64,000 bases of DNA from Diospyros lotus (lineage: Eukaryota > Streptophyta > Magnoliopsida > Ericales > Ebenaceae). The number at the start of each line of letters is the position of its first letter. Positions within the stretch are counted from its first letter, which is position 1. Below, piece by piece: positions 47,080-59,389 of the stretch. The notes beneath the pieces are model-generated. The model saw only the letters and a list, made by a program, of their open reading frames with translations. It was not told where the DNA came from and did not search any database. Both the position numbers and the translations under genes were made by a program. The stretch spans positions 482,622 through 546,621 of the forward strand of contig NC_068342.1 in assembly GCF_014633365.1 (NCBI RefSeq), read 5' to 3'.

Positions 47080-50000
47080 TTAACTGGGTATTATATCCAG
47101 CGAGCCACAGTACTCATCCCAGTTAATCTGAAATGTGGCATCATTTTCTTGAGCATTCTTCATCAAGTTAAAGGCTACTTCAACTGCGGATTCATCTGGC
47201 ACCTGAAAGTTATCAGAATCAGATTGCAAAGCCACATGGTAGTCATCATCTGCTGGCCATAGCATCTTGTGGTTATTGGCAACTGGTTTTGAACTGCGAG
47301 GGAGACTTTTGGTCTTAGTCTCTAGCATCTGCTTTTGCTCCTTGTAAGCTGACAACTCCCTCTTGAATCTTTCCTTGTCCTTCCTACTTTCTTCAAAATA
47401 TGGCTATTAAATATAGCAAAGGAAAATAAGAAAAGAAGTTAGAAATAGGACTGGATCACATGAGGAGACGTATGAGTACATCATATATCACTTATCCTCT
47501 TATCGCTGCATTACCCTTTTTAAAAGAAAGTCTGGATATGAAGCTAAAACTACTTATCTGGAAAAGCAAATTTGCATGAATCCAAAACACCGCTGCATCA
47601 AATATTGATCTCAGCCTTGGGCGAACCCAAAAAGGTTGCTATGTGAATGAGGGACACATTGGTCCTATTAAGATAACTAAACATTGACGCCTAAGAAAGC
47701 CACTTTTTGCTCAATCTAGAGGAAGGTTGAAAAGAGTGAAGATACACTGTGGCTATTAATGCTGTAAACAATTAGTTCCTCCAGACCATTTACCTGTCGA
47801 TCAATCTGAGAGAGAGACTTCCATGCATCTACTGCCATGTCCCGGAAGTTGTGGCTTCCTGAGCTCTCACCATGGATCTTTTTCAGGCGTTCACATTCCT
47901 TTCTGAGGAAGATCTGATATGCAGATCTTGATCCTAGTGGAGCATTTGGATCTTTCCTCGTTTCTGGAGCTTTTGGTGATGCTTGCATGACCAGCTTCTT
48001 TCCTGCTGGGTCAGGCCCTGATTTTGGCAATGTTTGGACGGCCAGTTTCTTTTCTGCTGACTCGGGCCCTGCTTGCCAAGACCATTAACAGAAACTATAG
48101 ATGAGAACCCTCCTTAGAATGCCAAACTCAACCTTGTAGCTTCATTTATCAACAAAATAAAAAATAAAAAACAAAAATCAGATGCTTGTAGTGTTTTTAA
48201 GCTTTGGATCAGTGAACAAACTGAAACAGCATCATCATAAAATGGCCAGCACAGCTTGAGAAATTAAAGGGATGGCAATATTTGCTCTGTCTTCTAGCCA
48301 CTTCATAAATGAGACTCAGTGTGTGCATCAAAGAAGAAACAAAATATACTAAAGCCTAAGCTTTTTAAAACCAATGAATTTCAGCGCAATCCTCTTGAAC
48401 AGGAAATATTGTGCTGCATCTCATGTGGAAAAGGAAATAAAATGCTTCTTATGGTGGCAAATCCAGAAGGTGGGAATTATTATGGACTAGAATAAGATGA
48501 AACTTGAAGTTATTTAAAAATCAGGATAAAGTTGATGCATGGAGTTAAAATAATCAACTCACTCAGTGGGATGTTCATCATTTGTTGCCTAACTTGTGAG
48601 CTCATAAAAATAGTTTCGCATAACTCCCTATCTTCAGAATTTTCTTGAATCACGTATATGTAGTAAAAATTGAATACGTAAACCTGAAAAAAGTAGAGAG
48701 GAGTCCCACAACTTTTGAGTAACCACATACAACAAAAAGTCAAGCCTTATCCCACTATGTGAGATCAGCTACATGAATCCTATCTCGCAAATCATCTTCA
48801 TATTTGGTCATATCTTTTGTAAGGCCCTTATAACTCATATTATACCTAAGAGTTTCTCACTAAGCTTTTCTTCGCCTACTCTGACCTCTGTTGCTAAAGA
48901 CCTCTCCCATTCCATCAACTCTTTTCACAAGAGTCCTTACCAGTCTTCATTTCACATGATCAAGCCATCTTAATATTATCTCACACATCTTATCTATGGT
49001 AGGAGCCAATCCAACCTATCACAAATAATCTGATTTGAAAAATTCATTTTGTGCTTTGGTGAATTGAAGGATGAAATAACAAAATGTTCCATTGCTTCTA
49101 AACCTTAGCTCTAGAGTTAAAGTTAGGAATGGATCATTTTGTTTTATGTGTTAGATATCTGGCCTATAAATAGAAAAATGTTCTGTGGCTTCTAAATTTC
49201 AGCCATAGAGTTAAAGTTGGAATAGCCCAACTTGTTTTTAGTTATTGGTGTCTTCCCTAATTCTGAGACGCACTTGAATTGCATTTTGCAAATTAATTTA
49301 AACTCATTAAAAGCCATATTGGAGATGGGAAAAATAATCGTGCCAATAATCTAAATCAATGGACTTTGCAAGTGGTGAGGGGGTCCCAAAATTAGACATC
49401 TGGACTTTGGAGTGGGTTCCAACCTTGAACTTGGAACAATTGGGCTTTTAAGGTATCTAGCAACTATGAAATTGTGGAGCTATATACAAAGTGGGGCATG
49501 TTAGCTCCATTTTTGGATTCCCTTCAACCCATACAAGGTAGGTGCAAAGACTTGGAGAGAGGTTGTACACCAACTGGATAATAAGTGGCCTTGGCAGCAT
49601 CTCATAGTCAAAATATCAGAACTTCATTTAAGTTGCGATATCCCTATAATTTATACGATTGCACATGAAACAGTTACAAGGACTTGGACAGTAATTTCAT
49701 ACAGTGGTTCGCACTGGTTGATTGGACTTGTGGCTGCTCTCCCTTTGCAAAGGCTTTCCACGTAAAATCCAAGTGTATATTTTGCAGGTTGCCTTTGCTT
49801 CCTGATGGTTTAGATGCTGATTGATCCAAATAAAATATTTGAACTGATGATAGACTATTTATGTAATTAATTGATTGATTCTCATGTAGCTCGCATTTAT
49901 AAGGTCCATATTAGATACCAGCATTTTCATTAGGCAACAGAAAAGCATCCCCCTCAATAGGCAATAGTACCTGTTGACAATCTGTTAGAATTGTCATTAC

Positions 50001-51831
50001 ATTTCCTTTTTGTGGCTGGGCCACTCTCAACTGCAGGAAGCATTACTGGAAGATATTTGTCACAATGCTTCCGCTTCCCAGTGATATTTGGGTCATCTCG
50101 AATCCCAGGGTGACCTGCAGATTTATGGCAATCAATATGAATGAAGAACCTTAATCTTTCATATACTACTAACAAATGAAAAAAATTGAGCGTTGCTGAA
50201 GCATCTCTTCTTTTATGCAAGCAATTAAACACCAATACGTAAGGAAAAAATAAGATTCAAAATAACAAAACATCCCAAATCATTGACTATAGGCGTTTAA
50301 GTCCTTGAAATTGAACAAACCTATTGAAGCAACTTATGTACCTGAATCAGGAAAAACTTTTGAAGGAGACCGGTAATAATATATTTGCTCAAACTGGTAA
50401 AGGAGGCTTGCATAAAGCTTTCGAAGTTGAGTTGGTGACGGTAAAATTTTTCCTTTCGACTTCAAGGTAGGTGAAAGTTCACCCCATCCCCCATCTTTAG
50501 TCACCTAAATGTAGATTAAATATCAATCACATAATCTCGTAAGAATAGTAAATCTATAAATTTCAGTGATGCAAATTACCACCATTTAACATTTTACCAG
50601 ACACAGATGGGAAAAGTAGCATGCAGTAATGCTGTTGTGTAGTGCAACAAGAGAATTTTTCTAGCAACAAGTAGAAGTGGCATCAAAATAGTACACAAAC
50701 ATGATGCTTATTTGGGAAAAAGCTTATTTTTGTTATTGCAGAAATATGATGTTTTTCTACTGTAACAAGACAAATAAATACATTTTTATTTTTTATACAA
50801 CTCTTGTAACTGATAAATCTACGAATATTTTTAACATATTTTAGATCATGGTACTATAAAAATGATTTAAATCTTAAGTACATACTCCCCCCTTAACTTT
50901 TATTAAGCTAGTTTTTTACTTTTCCTATTGGATTCTTAGCCAGTTTTTCTTTCCTTTTTTTTTTTTTTTTTTTCTTCGTGGAGCTTCTTTCTCTCCACTT
51001 CCTGTTAATGTGTTCTCCTTTTCTTTTCTTCTTTTTTGATTGTAAACAATTGATTAGCATGGAATTTACAATTGGTTTCCTCGCAGCTATCTATATACCA
51101 GGACTTCATCATGCAACTCGCGTTATACATAATCCTGCTGTATAGCATCGTTGTTCTCAATGCAAAAGAGGAAAAACAAGTTACAGAAGTTTAAATCATG
51201 AAAAGTGAAATAAAAAAGAATACCAGATGATATCCTCCTCTTTCAGTCACTTCTTTGTATAACATATACAAGTCCACACTCGTTTCCCGGAAATCAAAGC
51301 TGCCATTGTAACCCATTCGATTGAATCAATTTCAGTGAAATGTGGAACCATAAAATGTATACACCAATTCAAATACGAGGAAAAAATATATAAAAGTCCG
51401 CATATAAGCACAACGGACTCGAGAAATGTACTGCGATTGGCTCCCGAGAAAACTCGGGAAAATAACAGAAACAACATACTTTCTTTTGTTTCTGTAGAGC
51501 TAAGCCACAACTTGTCTTAGCAAGCCTAAATCGGAAAACGCTTTCGTCTTCCGAAAAATGGAAGTTTAGAATCTTCCGTTGTTCATTTTTTTTTTTTTCC
51601 AGCATTTTCTCCGAAACCAAACAGGGGACAGTGAAGGCAAACTTACGCGAGACTGAGTCCTGAAGACTCGTGGAACTTGGAGAGCTTCTCGTAGAAACCA
51701 TCGGCTGCCGACATTGCCAGCGCCGACGAGTTCTTTGCCTCGGCGGACGCATCGGGATTCGTACCACCAGCAAGATTACAGCCGTTGATTTGGCTCGCCT
51801 GACCAGCCTCTCCTCCCTGCTGTGCCCGCAT
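47080..51831 (-). CDS. ARID and HMG-box DNA-binding protein
   Basis: Nuclear DNA-binding protein of the plant ARID-HMG class, presumed to act in chromatin or transcription. Six exons on the minus strand: 51831-51647, 51299-51224, 50504-50342, 50114-49971, 48071-47794 and 47403-47080, 1170 nt and 389 residues, with frame kept throughout. A short ARID domain covers about 45-135 (FYEKLSKFHESSG, VDLYMLYKEVTERGGY, LRKLYASLLYQFEQIYYY). The HMG box covers about 230-300 (KDPNAPLGSRSAYQIFLRKE, then PYFEESRKDKERFKREL). A basic KRK/KRKC segment lies between them. Residues 191-224 are two tandem 17-residue copies (GPESAEKKLAVQTLPKS and GPDPAGKKLVMQASPKA). I chose the ATG at 51831 because a TATA box lies at 51879-51887. 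In-frame ATGs at 51864 and 51945 would fall at or above the expected transcript start. It is shorter than typical HMGB9/15 proteins, and an exact orthologue is not assigned. Confidence 0.85.
48725..49010 (-). mobile_element. RTE LINE 3' relic in ARID-HMG intron 4
   Basis: On the minus strand this reads ILRWLDHVK, VRTLVKRVDGMGE, KYEDDLRDRIHVADLT and then tagtgggataaggcttga. This is the C-terminal segment and 3' end of a plant RTE element, like the copy at 30251-30658 but older, with stops and frameshifts. It lies inside the 1.9-kb fourth intron, in the same orientation as the host gene. Confidence 0.7.
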
Positions 51832-51878
51832 TTTTTCGTGTCTCGCATGAGTGCTTCTCTTCATGTTCCAATACGCAC

Positions 51879-51930
51879 TATATAAAGTGCTCGAAACCGC
51901 ACGTATCCCACTCATATCTTGCCACGTCAT
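51879..51930 (-). promoter_or_regulatory. Core promoter of the ARID-HMG gene
   Basis: Minus strand: a TTTATATAG TATA box (51887-51879) and, about 35 bases upstream of it, ATGACGTGGC (51930-51921), a hybrid C/G-box recognised by plant bZIP factors. The spacing predicts transcription starting near 51850, just before the ATG at 51831. Confidence 0.55.
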
Positions 51931-51945
51931 CCGTGATGTGTTCAT

Positions 51946-53257
51946 AAAAAGAAAAAGAATACCGAAATGCTATGCGGCCAAACCCATACCTTTGTGATAT
52001 ACTTTTACCTTTTTTTTTTTTTATATATAGTTACTTCAATTTTTTTGTATTTTGATTATTCTTCTAAATCTATATTTTGACTCAATTTAATTCTATATAA
52101 GAGATAAAAATATGAATTTTTCCAAATTCTATTATTGTATCATAAGGAATGGCCCATTAAAAGACCGAGTCTATATTAATGTATTATAAGTGTATAATAT
52201 ATTAATATAAAAATATTATTTCTAAGTCTGCAAGTAATATTTCTAAAAGAGCTATTGAAGGTAATTATAATATTATTTCAAAAATGCTATTTAGACGTTT
52301 AAATTTGACATTTCAATATTTTATATTAATGTTTTGTATTATACGTCATATCAATACAAATATATATAAAAAAATTATATAATCAATAAAAATAGTATTT
52401 TTGATAACTTAATTAATATAGCAACTTATTTTGTGTTAAATATATTACATCTTTTACAATTTAGTTTATTATATCTCATTTAAAAATATTATTATTGATG
52501 TCAAAATATAATAATACATTAATTATAACTACAAGAGAGTCATCATCTACAAATCTTCTAAAGATTATAAGACAAAAGAACAGTTATTGGTGTTACTTGC
52601 ACGAACTCTGGGATACTTAACTCGATTTCAACTAAAAAATAATAAAGTATTCAGACTTGTGTAAGAGTTTTTACATACTTAAAAAGTGAGGGATCATTCT
52701 TATTTATTTATAGAAGTTAAAGTTGATAAATGGAGTATCTACATCTTTTAATATCGTTTGTTTTGACTTTTAAAATATTAATTTCAAAAGTTAATTGACA
52801 TGTTTCGATCAAGATTGCATTCGAAGGGTTTTTGGGAGATCTAAACAAGAGGATGTCATTATCTTTTGTGATTTCTTCTTTTATTTTTTGAGTTTGTTTA
52901 CTTTTAAGTCTAATTTTTTTTTTTTTTTTTTTGCAAGTAGAAGGGTGATCCAAGACAAATAAACTATTTATACACTCAAATTTAACACTTATGGTGACGC
53001 TTTATCAAGAAATTGTCACATTAATTCCATTATTAATTTTATGTATGTATATATATATATATAAGGTACGCAATTTCAACGAAGATAATTAAAGGTGACC
53101 GATCAACTGGGTTGTCTCCTTGCTTTACCAGCAATTTCAACGAGGAGTAAAGGCCATCAACTGGGTTGTCTGATCTCTCCTTTGCTCAGTTTCCAAACCA
53201 GACGAATATCGAACAGTACGTACTAGTAGTAATCGATCGATCGAGTTCGAGTTCACA
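51946..53257. other. Intergenic, divergent promoters
   Basis: AT-rich. Lies between the minus-strand ARID-HMG gene and the plus-strand pectinesterase. A T16-like run is near 52914-52932 and a TATA run with tataag near 53046-53065 could serve the pectinesterase. Two near-copies of caactgggttgtct occur at about 53105 and 53157, a short direct duplication. No gene is seen. Confidence 0.5.
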
Positions 53258-55297
53258 ATGCCTTGTCTTCGCTCCATTCTTCAATTCTTCGCCCTTCAAT
53301 TCCTCTCCCTGGGCGGCTCCAAGAAAAACCCCGATCAAGCGATCACGATCAGGTACGATGCTAAACATAAACCTAAACTCAAGCACATCTTTGAAACCAG
53401 CCTGGTCGTGGACCAGTCCGGCCACGGAAATTTCACCGCCGTTCAGGCCGCCATTGATTCCGTCAAGCCAAACAACCATGCATGGGCTCGCATCCAAGTC
53501 AAAGCCGGCGTTTACAGGTCAGCATATACATATATATATATATATATAAATTTCAATACATCTGTTGTCTTGTAATCAATCTGTGTGCAGTGAAAAGGTT
53601 ACGATTCCCTCGGAGAAACAGTTCATCTTTCTTGAAGGAGAAAGCAGAAGGAGAACTGTGATTCAGTGGGGAGATGCCGGAAGCGTCGCCTACAGCTCCA
53701 CTTTCACACTGCTGGCTGATAATTTTGTGGCCAAGAACATAGCATTCAAGGTAAAACGGAAAAAAGAAAAAACTAAATCCTCCAAACCAAATTCACAGAC
53801 ACTAAACCCGAATAGTTAAATCGCAGTTTTTTGATTTGTGTGGTTGGTGATGGTTTGGATTGCTCAAAAAACTGATTATGATAGTGGATTTCGATTTCAT
53901 AGCTCGGAACACGCGATTGTTTCATTATAATTTTAAAAAACATTTGAAAAGGGGTCATGTAGATATAATTATATGATGATGCATGATGAAACCTACGTAC
54001 CAGTGAAGAAATTCATGGAAAGAACAAAACATTTATTGAAATTCAAGAATATTATTAATTGTAACAGGATTTTTTTCCTAATTTGGGTTGGAATATCATA
54101 TGATATGATCGTAAATTAATTGTTCCACCCATTACATATATATTAAAAGGGAAAATATAAATTTGGTTACCATGTGTATATATGTGCATATCCTTACTAT
54201 ATTATTGTATAATGATATGTTTTTGTACCAAGAATACGTAACATAATGATGTGGGAACTAAAATTGTAAGCTAAAGTTTCAAGAGGCCAGATGTAAGTTT
54301 ATAAAATAAAAATATCCAAAAGTATAGTTTATAACTACAAACCATATATATATTAACAGTAACATATAATTATATATATGTTTTCTATAGAACACATACA
54401 ACCTAAACTTGCAACGAACGGGGGGGACCAGAATTACATGGGCACCAGCGGCCACAATACAAGGGGACAAAGCTTCTTTCTACCATTGTTCTTTCTCAAG
54501 CTTGCAAGACACCCTATCTGACTCTGCTGGCCGTCACTATTTCCACTCATGCTTGATTGAGGGTGCCGTGGATTTCATCTGGGGCAGTGGCCAATCCGTC
54601 TATCAGGTTAGTCCTAGCATATGACATACACATACCATCACTTAAAAGAGCTGTAAGGCTAGGGGTTGATTGAATGCCCTCCAACTCTCTCTCTCTCTCA
54701 TCCGAAAATATGAGAAAGCCCTTTCTAAAAATGCATTCTATTTGCATGCATGCAATTAATATATACTGCAGAATTGCACTTTGAACACCACGGTGGCGCT
54801 TCTGGGCGGCGGCCCCGGCTACATCACTGCTCAGGGGCGAAACAGCGCCAAAGACCGGAGCGGCTTCGTGTTCAAGTCCGGCAGAGTCGTGGGGACCGGT
54901 CCGGCGTTCCTGGGAAGAGCTTACGGAGCATTCTCCAGAGTGGTCTTTTTCCGGACAAGCTTGGCAGACGTAATTGCCCCAGAAGGATGGTCAGCCTGGT
55001 TCCATTCCGGCCAGGAGTAAGTTTCAGGTCTCTTAATTTCCTCTTTTCCTTTCTAATTTTCTCGATTGATCGCTAGCTGAGCTTTGATCTTGCAATTCAA
55101 TTTTCTGGCTGACCATGGCCATATATAGGAGCAGATTAACATACGCAGAGGTGAGCTGCAACGGGCCAGGAGCAGCCATGTCCAAGCGGGTGAAGTGGGA
55201 GAAGAAGACTAGCACGGCTACAGATTTGGCTTCACTCATAGACACAAACACTTTCATAAACCACGACCACTGGATGGAGAGGCAGCCACGTTGTTAA
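53258..55297 (+). CDS. Pectinesterase (type II, no PMEI domain), first tandem copy
   Basis: Removes methyl esters from homogalacturonan in the cell wall. Five exons: 53258-53517, 53591-53750, 54391-54606, 54772-55016 and 55129-55297, 1050 nt and 349 residues, all junctions in frame. A weak hydrophobic N-terminus (SILQFFALQFLSLGG) may be a signal peptide. Family motifs are VVDQSGHGNFTAVQAAIDSV, GVYSEKV, and the catalytic residues Asp180 in LQDTL, Asp201 in VDFIWG and Arg261 in LGRAYG. The Trp that usually follows Arg in LGRPW is Tyr here, as in several plant family members, and DFIFG is DFIWG. No inhibitor-like pro-region is present. The neighbour at 56.5-57.9 kb has the same layout, so the two are tandem duplicates. 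Confidence 0.93.
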
Positions 55298-55524
55298 ACA
55301 CTACGTACTCTCTTTAACTAAAGAAAAAATCTGTTATTCTAGATCCTCCATAATCATGTTTTTCTTGAATTCTTATGAAAGACTTCTAGTCGAACTTTGA
55401 GTATTAATTTGAGTTTAACTTCGTCACTATCTCTGGAATTCAATTTGGATTACAAAGTTGAGTCCAAATGATCAGCTTTTACATATCCACATACATACAT
55501 ACATACATACCCATATATATATAT

Positions 55525-55574
<50 letters not shown>

Positions 55575-56490
55575 CGTGCGTGCGTGCGTGTGTGTGTGCA
55601 GGTGTTCAATTTGAACTCCTCTACCTACTTTACCCACACCTGGATTATCCAACACGGTCGAACCATCTAGCTATATGGGCAACCCATCATCATCCAACAG
55701 TTCTAATCCGATTTTCCTAAAGGGTCAGTGAATAACTAAATGTGCGCGCTCTCCAACCTTAGCCTAAGACAACTGTTAATGATCTGTTGTTGTCATCATA
55801 TGATCACCAACAGTATGGCGATGCTAACCATGAATAGTACCCAGAATTAATATTTTGAGAAATAATTAACTGGTAGCTAATTAATCTAGATGTGCCCAAG
55901 GATCAGGGATTACAAACACAATCAGCACTTGTGCGTGCTGCATAGGGCGTTGAACTTAGACGACGGGGAAGAAAATTGTATTGAGATCAGCTTTCCCAAT
56001 AAAGAAGATATAAAAATCAATCGCCGGTAACATGTAATACGAACATTGATTTGATGGAATATGCACACACACACATATATATACGTAGACACACACAGTA
56101 TCAAATTAACTAAACGATTAGAATGAATGAACTTGAAATTTGGGATTCATAGAACTCATATATATTTACTAAGACATAAATGGAATTCATTTTCTATTTT
56201 TGTTAAAACAACTCTATTGAATTAAATTCTTAGAATTGAAATCCACGCTTACTTTTTTCATTCCAAATATGCAAATTTGGAATTGGAATGCCAAAGCGGG
56301 GTGGAAGTTTGGTCCAAAGCATTCAACCCACGGCACAAGCTGAAGATCATCAGATTATTTGGGTATAAAAGAAGTCAATCCGGGTTGTGATTGAGCTGCG
56401 CCATTCATGCCAGCAATTTACTTGTCTTGCCTATCGCAGCCATCCAGATTAAACAAGGAGAGAGCTTGGCATTGGCACTTCGACCCAAGG
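55298..56490. other. Between the two pectinesterases
   Basis: Holds a compound microsatellite at about 55490-55600 (catacatac, TA, a GA run of over 20 units, then tgcg and TG). A TATA box, tataaaag at 56364-56371, suits the second pectinesterase. No gene is seen. Confidence 0.6.
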
Positions 56491-57940
56491 ATGCACTCTC
56501 GGGCACCATTTCTGGTTGCTTTCTTGCTCATCTCTGCTCCTTTTTGTCTCTCCGCAGCAACAGATACGTGCCAAGTTAATCGAAACAATAATGCGAATAC
56601 CATCATCGTTGATCAATCAGGGAAGGGAGATTTCGTTAAAGTTCAAGAGGCAGTTGATTCTGTTCGTTCTGGCAATGATCAGTGGACGCGCATCCATGTT
56701 AACCCCGGGATCTACAAGTACTGAAAACGTTCTTTCTACGTACTCAGCTTAACTAAATTAAGTTTGATTCTCAAAATATTCTTCATGATTTTGAAAAACT
56801 ATGATTGAAGTGGCTAGGATTTGTTGTGGATGCAGGGAACATGTAGAAATTCCAATGGGGAAACCATGCATCCTTCTTGAGGGAAGTGGCCTTAGCCAAA
56901 CGATAATCACAGGAGATGGGCATGCCCAGACGAACTCTAGTGCCACATTTACTGTGTCGTCGAACAATTTTGTCGCCAAAAGGATCGCCTTCGAGGTATG
57001 TCAGACCAAGGAATTTGGCCCTGAATGGGATGAATTCTGCATTCTGCCAAAATCCCCTCCCTTTCGGCGCTTTGCTGACAAATTTTGGCGTCCCTAAAAG
57101 TCCCCTTTCTCTATATTCACGAATCGTTGATGTCAAAAACAAAACCATTTTAGCACATGCTTGGTTCAATTGAGCAATGATCTTAGCAAGAACTAACGGA
57201 CTATGGTTCTATGAGCAGAATTCCTATAACAGGGGAGCTGCAGTAGATTCAATCACCGAGTGGGAACCGGCGGTTGCAGCGAGCGTTTACGGCGACAAAA
57301 TGGCCTTCCACGAATGCGCTTTCCTGGGATTTCAAGACACTTTGTGGGACGTGCAAGGCCGCCATTACTTCAATTCCTGCCACATTGAAGGGGCTGTGGA
57401 TTTCATTTGGGGCAGTGGCCAATCTGTTTTCGAGGACTGTGCCATAAACGTAACCGCCGGGCTACTGCCTAAAGGAGTTCTGGCAGGCTTCATTACGGCG
57501 CAGGGAAGGCAGTCCGCGACAGACCCGAGCGGCTTCGTGTTCATAAGGGGCACTGTTTCAGGGATCGGTGAAGCCTTTCTGGGGAGAGCTTATGGCCCTT
57601 TCTCCAGAGTCATATATCACGGGACAACGTTGGAAGCAGTGGTGGCTCCTGCCGGATGGAATGCTTGGAAGTACCAAGACCATGTGTAAGTCCAACGAGA
57701 CTCACCATCCATCCATCCATCCATCCTTTTTTTTTTTTTTTCATATTATAACAAACATTCTATACTACACGATGCAGAAAGAATTTCGTGTACGTTGAGG
57801 TCGACTGTGGAGGGCCGGGGGCCGACAAATCGAAGCGCGTCCCGTGGGAGACGAAGAGCCTCAGTTACTCGGAACTCCAGGCATTTTCAAGGGAAAGATT
57901 CATCGACCAAGATGGATGGATTGGCAATCAACTGGCGTAA
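56491..57940 (+). CDS. Pectinesterase (type II), second tandem copy
   Basis: Cell-wall pectin methylesterase. Four exons: 56491-56717, 56836-56995, 57219-57685 and 57778-57940, 1017 nt and 338 residues. The start at 56491 gives a clear signal peptide ([20 protein letters not shown], cleavage near SAATD). An in-frame ATG at 56407 would add 28 residues in front of it and is less likely. Motifs: [29 protein letters not shown], Asp169 in FQDTL, Asp190 in VDFIWG and Arg252 in LGRAYG, so all catalytic residues are present. Exon 2 is 160 bp in both tandem copies with the same phases. The intron that splits the neighbour after QSVYQ is missing here, where the frame runs straight through QSVFEDC. The TATA box is at 56364-56371. 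Confidence 0.94.
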
Positions 57941-59389
57941 TATATATATATATATATAAGCTCCAATCTCCATCGCCTGGCTTTCACAGGAAGAAATTCA
58001 TTATTCATTTTCTGGTGCTTTTGCTGGCTGATTGTCTCTTTTAGAAACCTTAGCTGTTAACACTAAAAGATAATGTTATGATGCTCACACCCTTTATTGA
58101 AAGTTTTCCAAGAATAAATTTTATTGGTTAAACCCGTACATTTGCGCTTATATTGGTGTGGTTACTTAAATCTTTTGTTAGTTCAATCATATCATATATC
58201 TGTATTTTTAAATTATTTTAATTTTTTTTTATGATAATTTAAATTTTTTATTATTTTAATTATACTCCTAAACTTGTATTTGCAAGTTAGTAACTCTTAA
58301 ACTTTAGCGTTAATAGATTATTACATGTAATTTGTTATTCATTTTATTTTATTTTTTTACTTATATATGAAAGTATATGAGTTAAATTGATTAAAAAATA
58401 TATATCTAAAAATGCTATTGAAACAACAAAAATATAATATCTTAGAAGCATGAAATAGATATATTTTTTTTCTTTATCATGTCATATGATATGGCCAAAA
58501 ATGGAATAAATGCCATAAATATGATATTTTAGTAAATAACTTAGAAAGATGGTATTTTAATGTTTTAAATAGTGATAATTATTTTGCTTGATTAAATTGG
58601 TAATAAATTGATAAGAATATCATTTTAAAAGATAAATTACACTTAATACCCATAAAGTTTAATCAAAAACTAAAAATACTCATCACATTTAAAAAATAAC
58701 AATGATCTCCCACAATCTTACAACTCTAATTATATTTTTTTATCATTATTTCATATATATTAAAATTTTTAATATACTGAAAATATGATCATATTTTGTC
58801 ACTTCCTCTCTCTTTTCTTATTATTGTGAACTAGCCGAAATCCATCTATTTATTAGTCTTTTTTTTTTTTCAGTAATGGTTTAGCCATTACAAAATTATA
58901 GTCAATTCTCTTAATAGTGCATTTAAAATTTGATTATCGAGGTATAAAAAATAAAAAAATTCTTGAGAGCCAAACAAGTTTATAAAATGGGGGCTAAAAG
59001 ACTAAAATGATGTCACTCACATTGCATTGCACTTTTTTCAATGTAATATAAGTGATGACATTTTAATCTTTTAACTCTATTCTATAAGTCTATCTGTCAA
59101 CTTGTCTAACTCTGTGGAAGAATTCTAAAAAATATAATCACAAGTAAGAGTAAATGGTTTACTACTGAAAAACAAATGATTCAATTATCAATTCAAATTC
59201 AACCTAAGTGCCAAAGAGATTACGAATTCTGTATATACAAGAGATTGATAAATTATTAAATTTTGATTAGCTAAAAAGAAGATAAAGAATAAAAATATAT
59301 TTTTCTCATATTAATAATTTTATAATAATAAAAAATATAACTAAAATTATAAAGTTAAAGTAAGAATGTTGCATCCGAAAGAAAAAGGT
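57941..59389. other. AT-rich intergenic DNA
   Basis: No gene is supported. Several stretches (around 58200-58350 and 58650-58760) resemble arms of the AT-rich inverted-repeat elements seen elsewhere in the window, but partners were not found. Confidence 0.45.
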
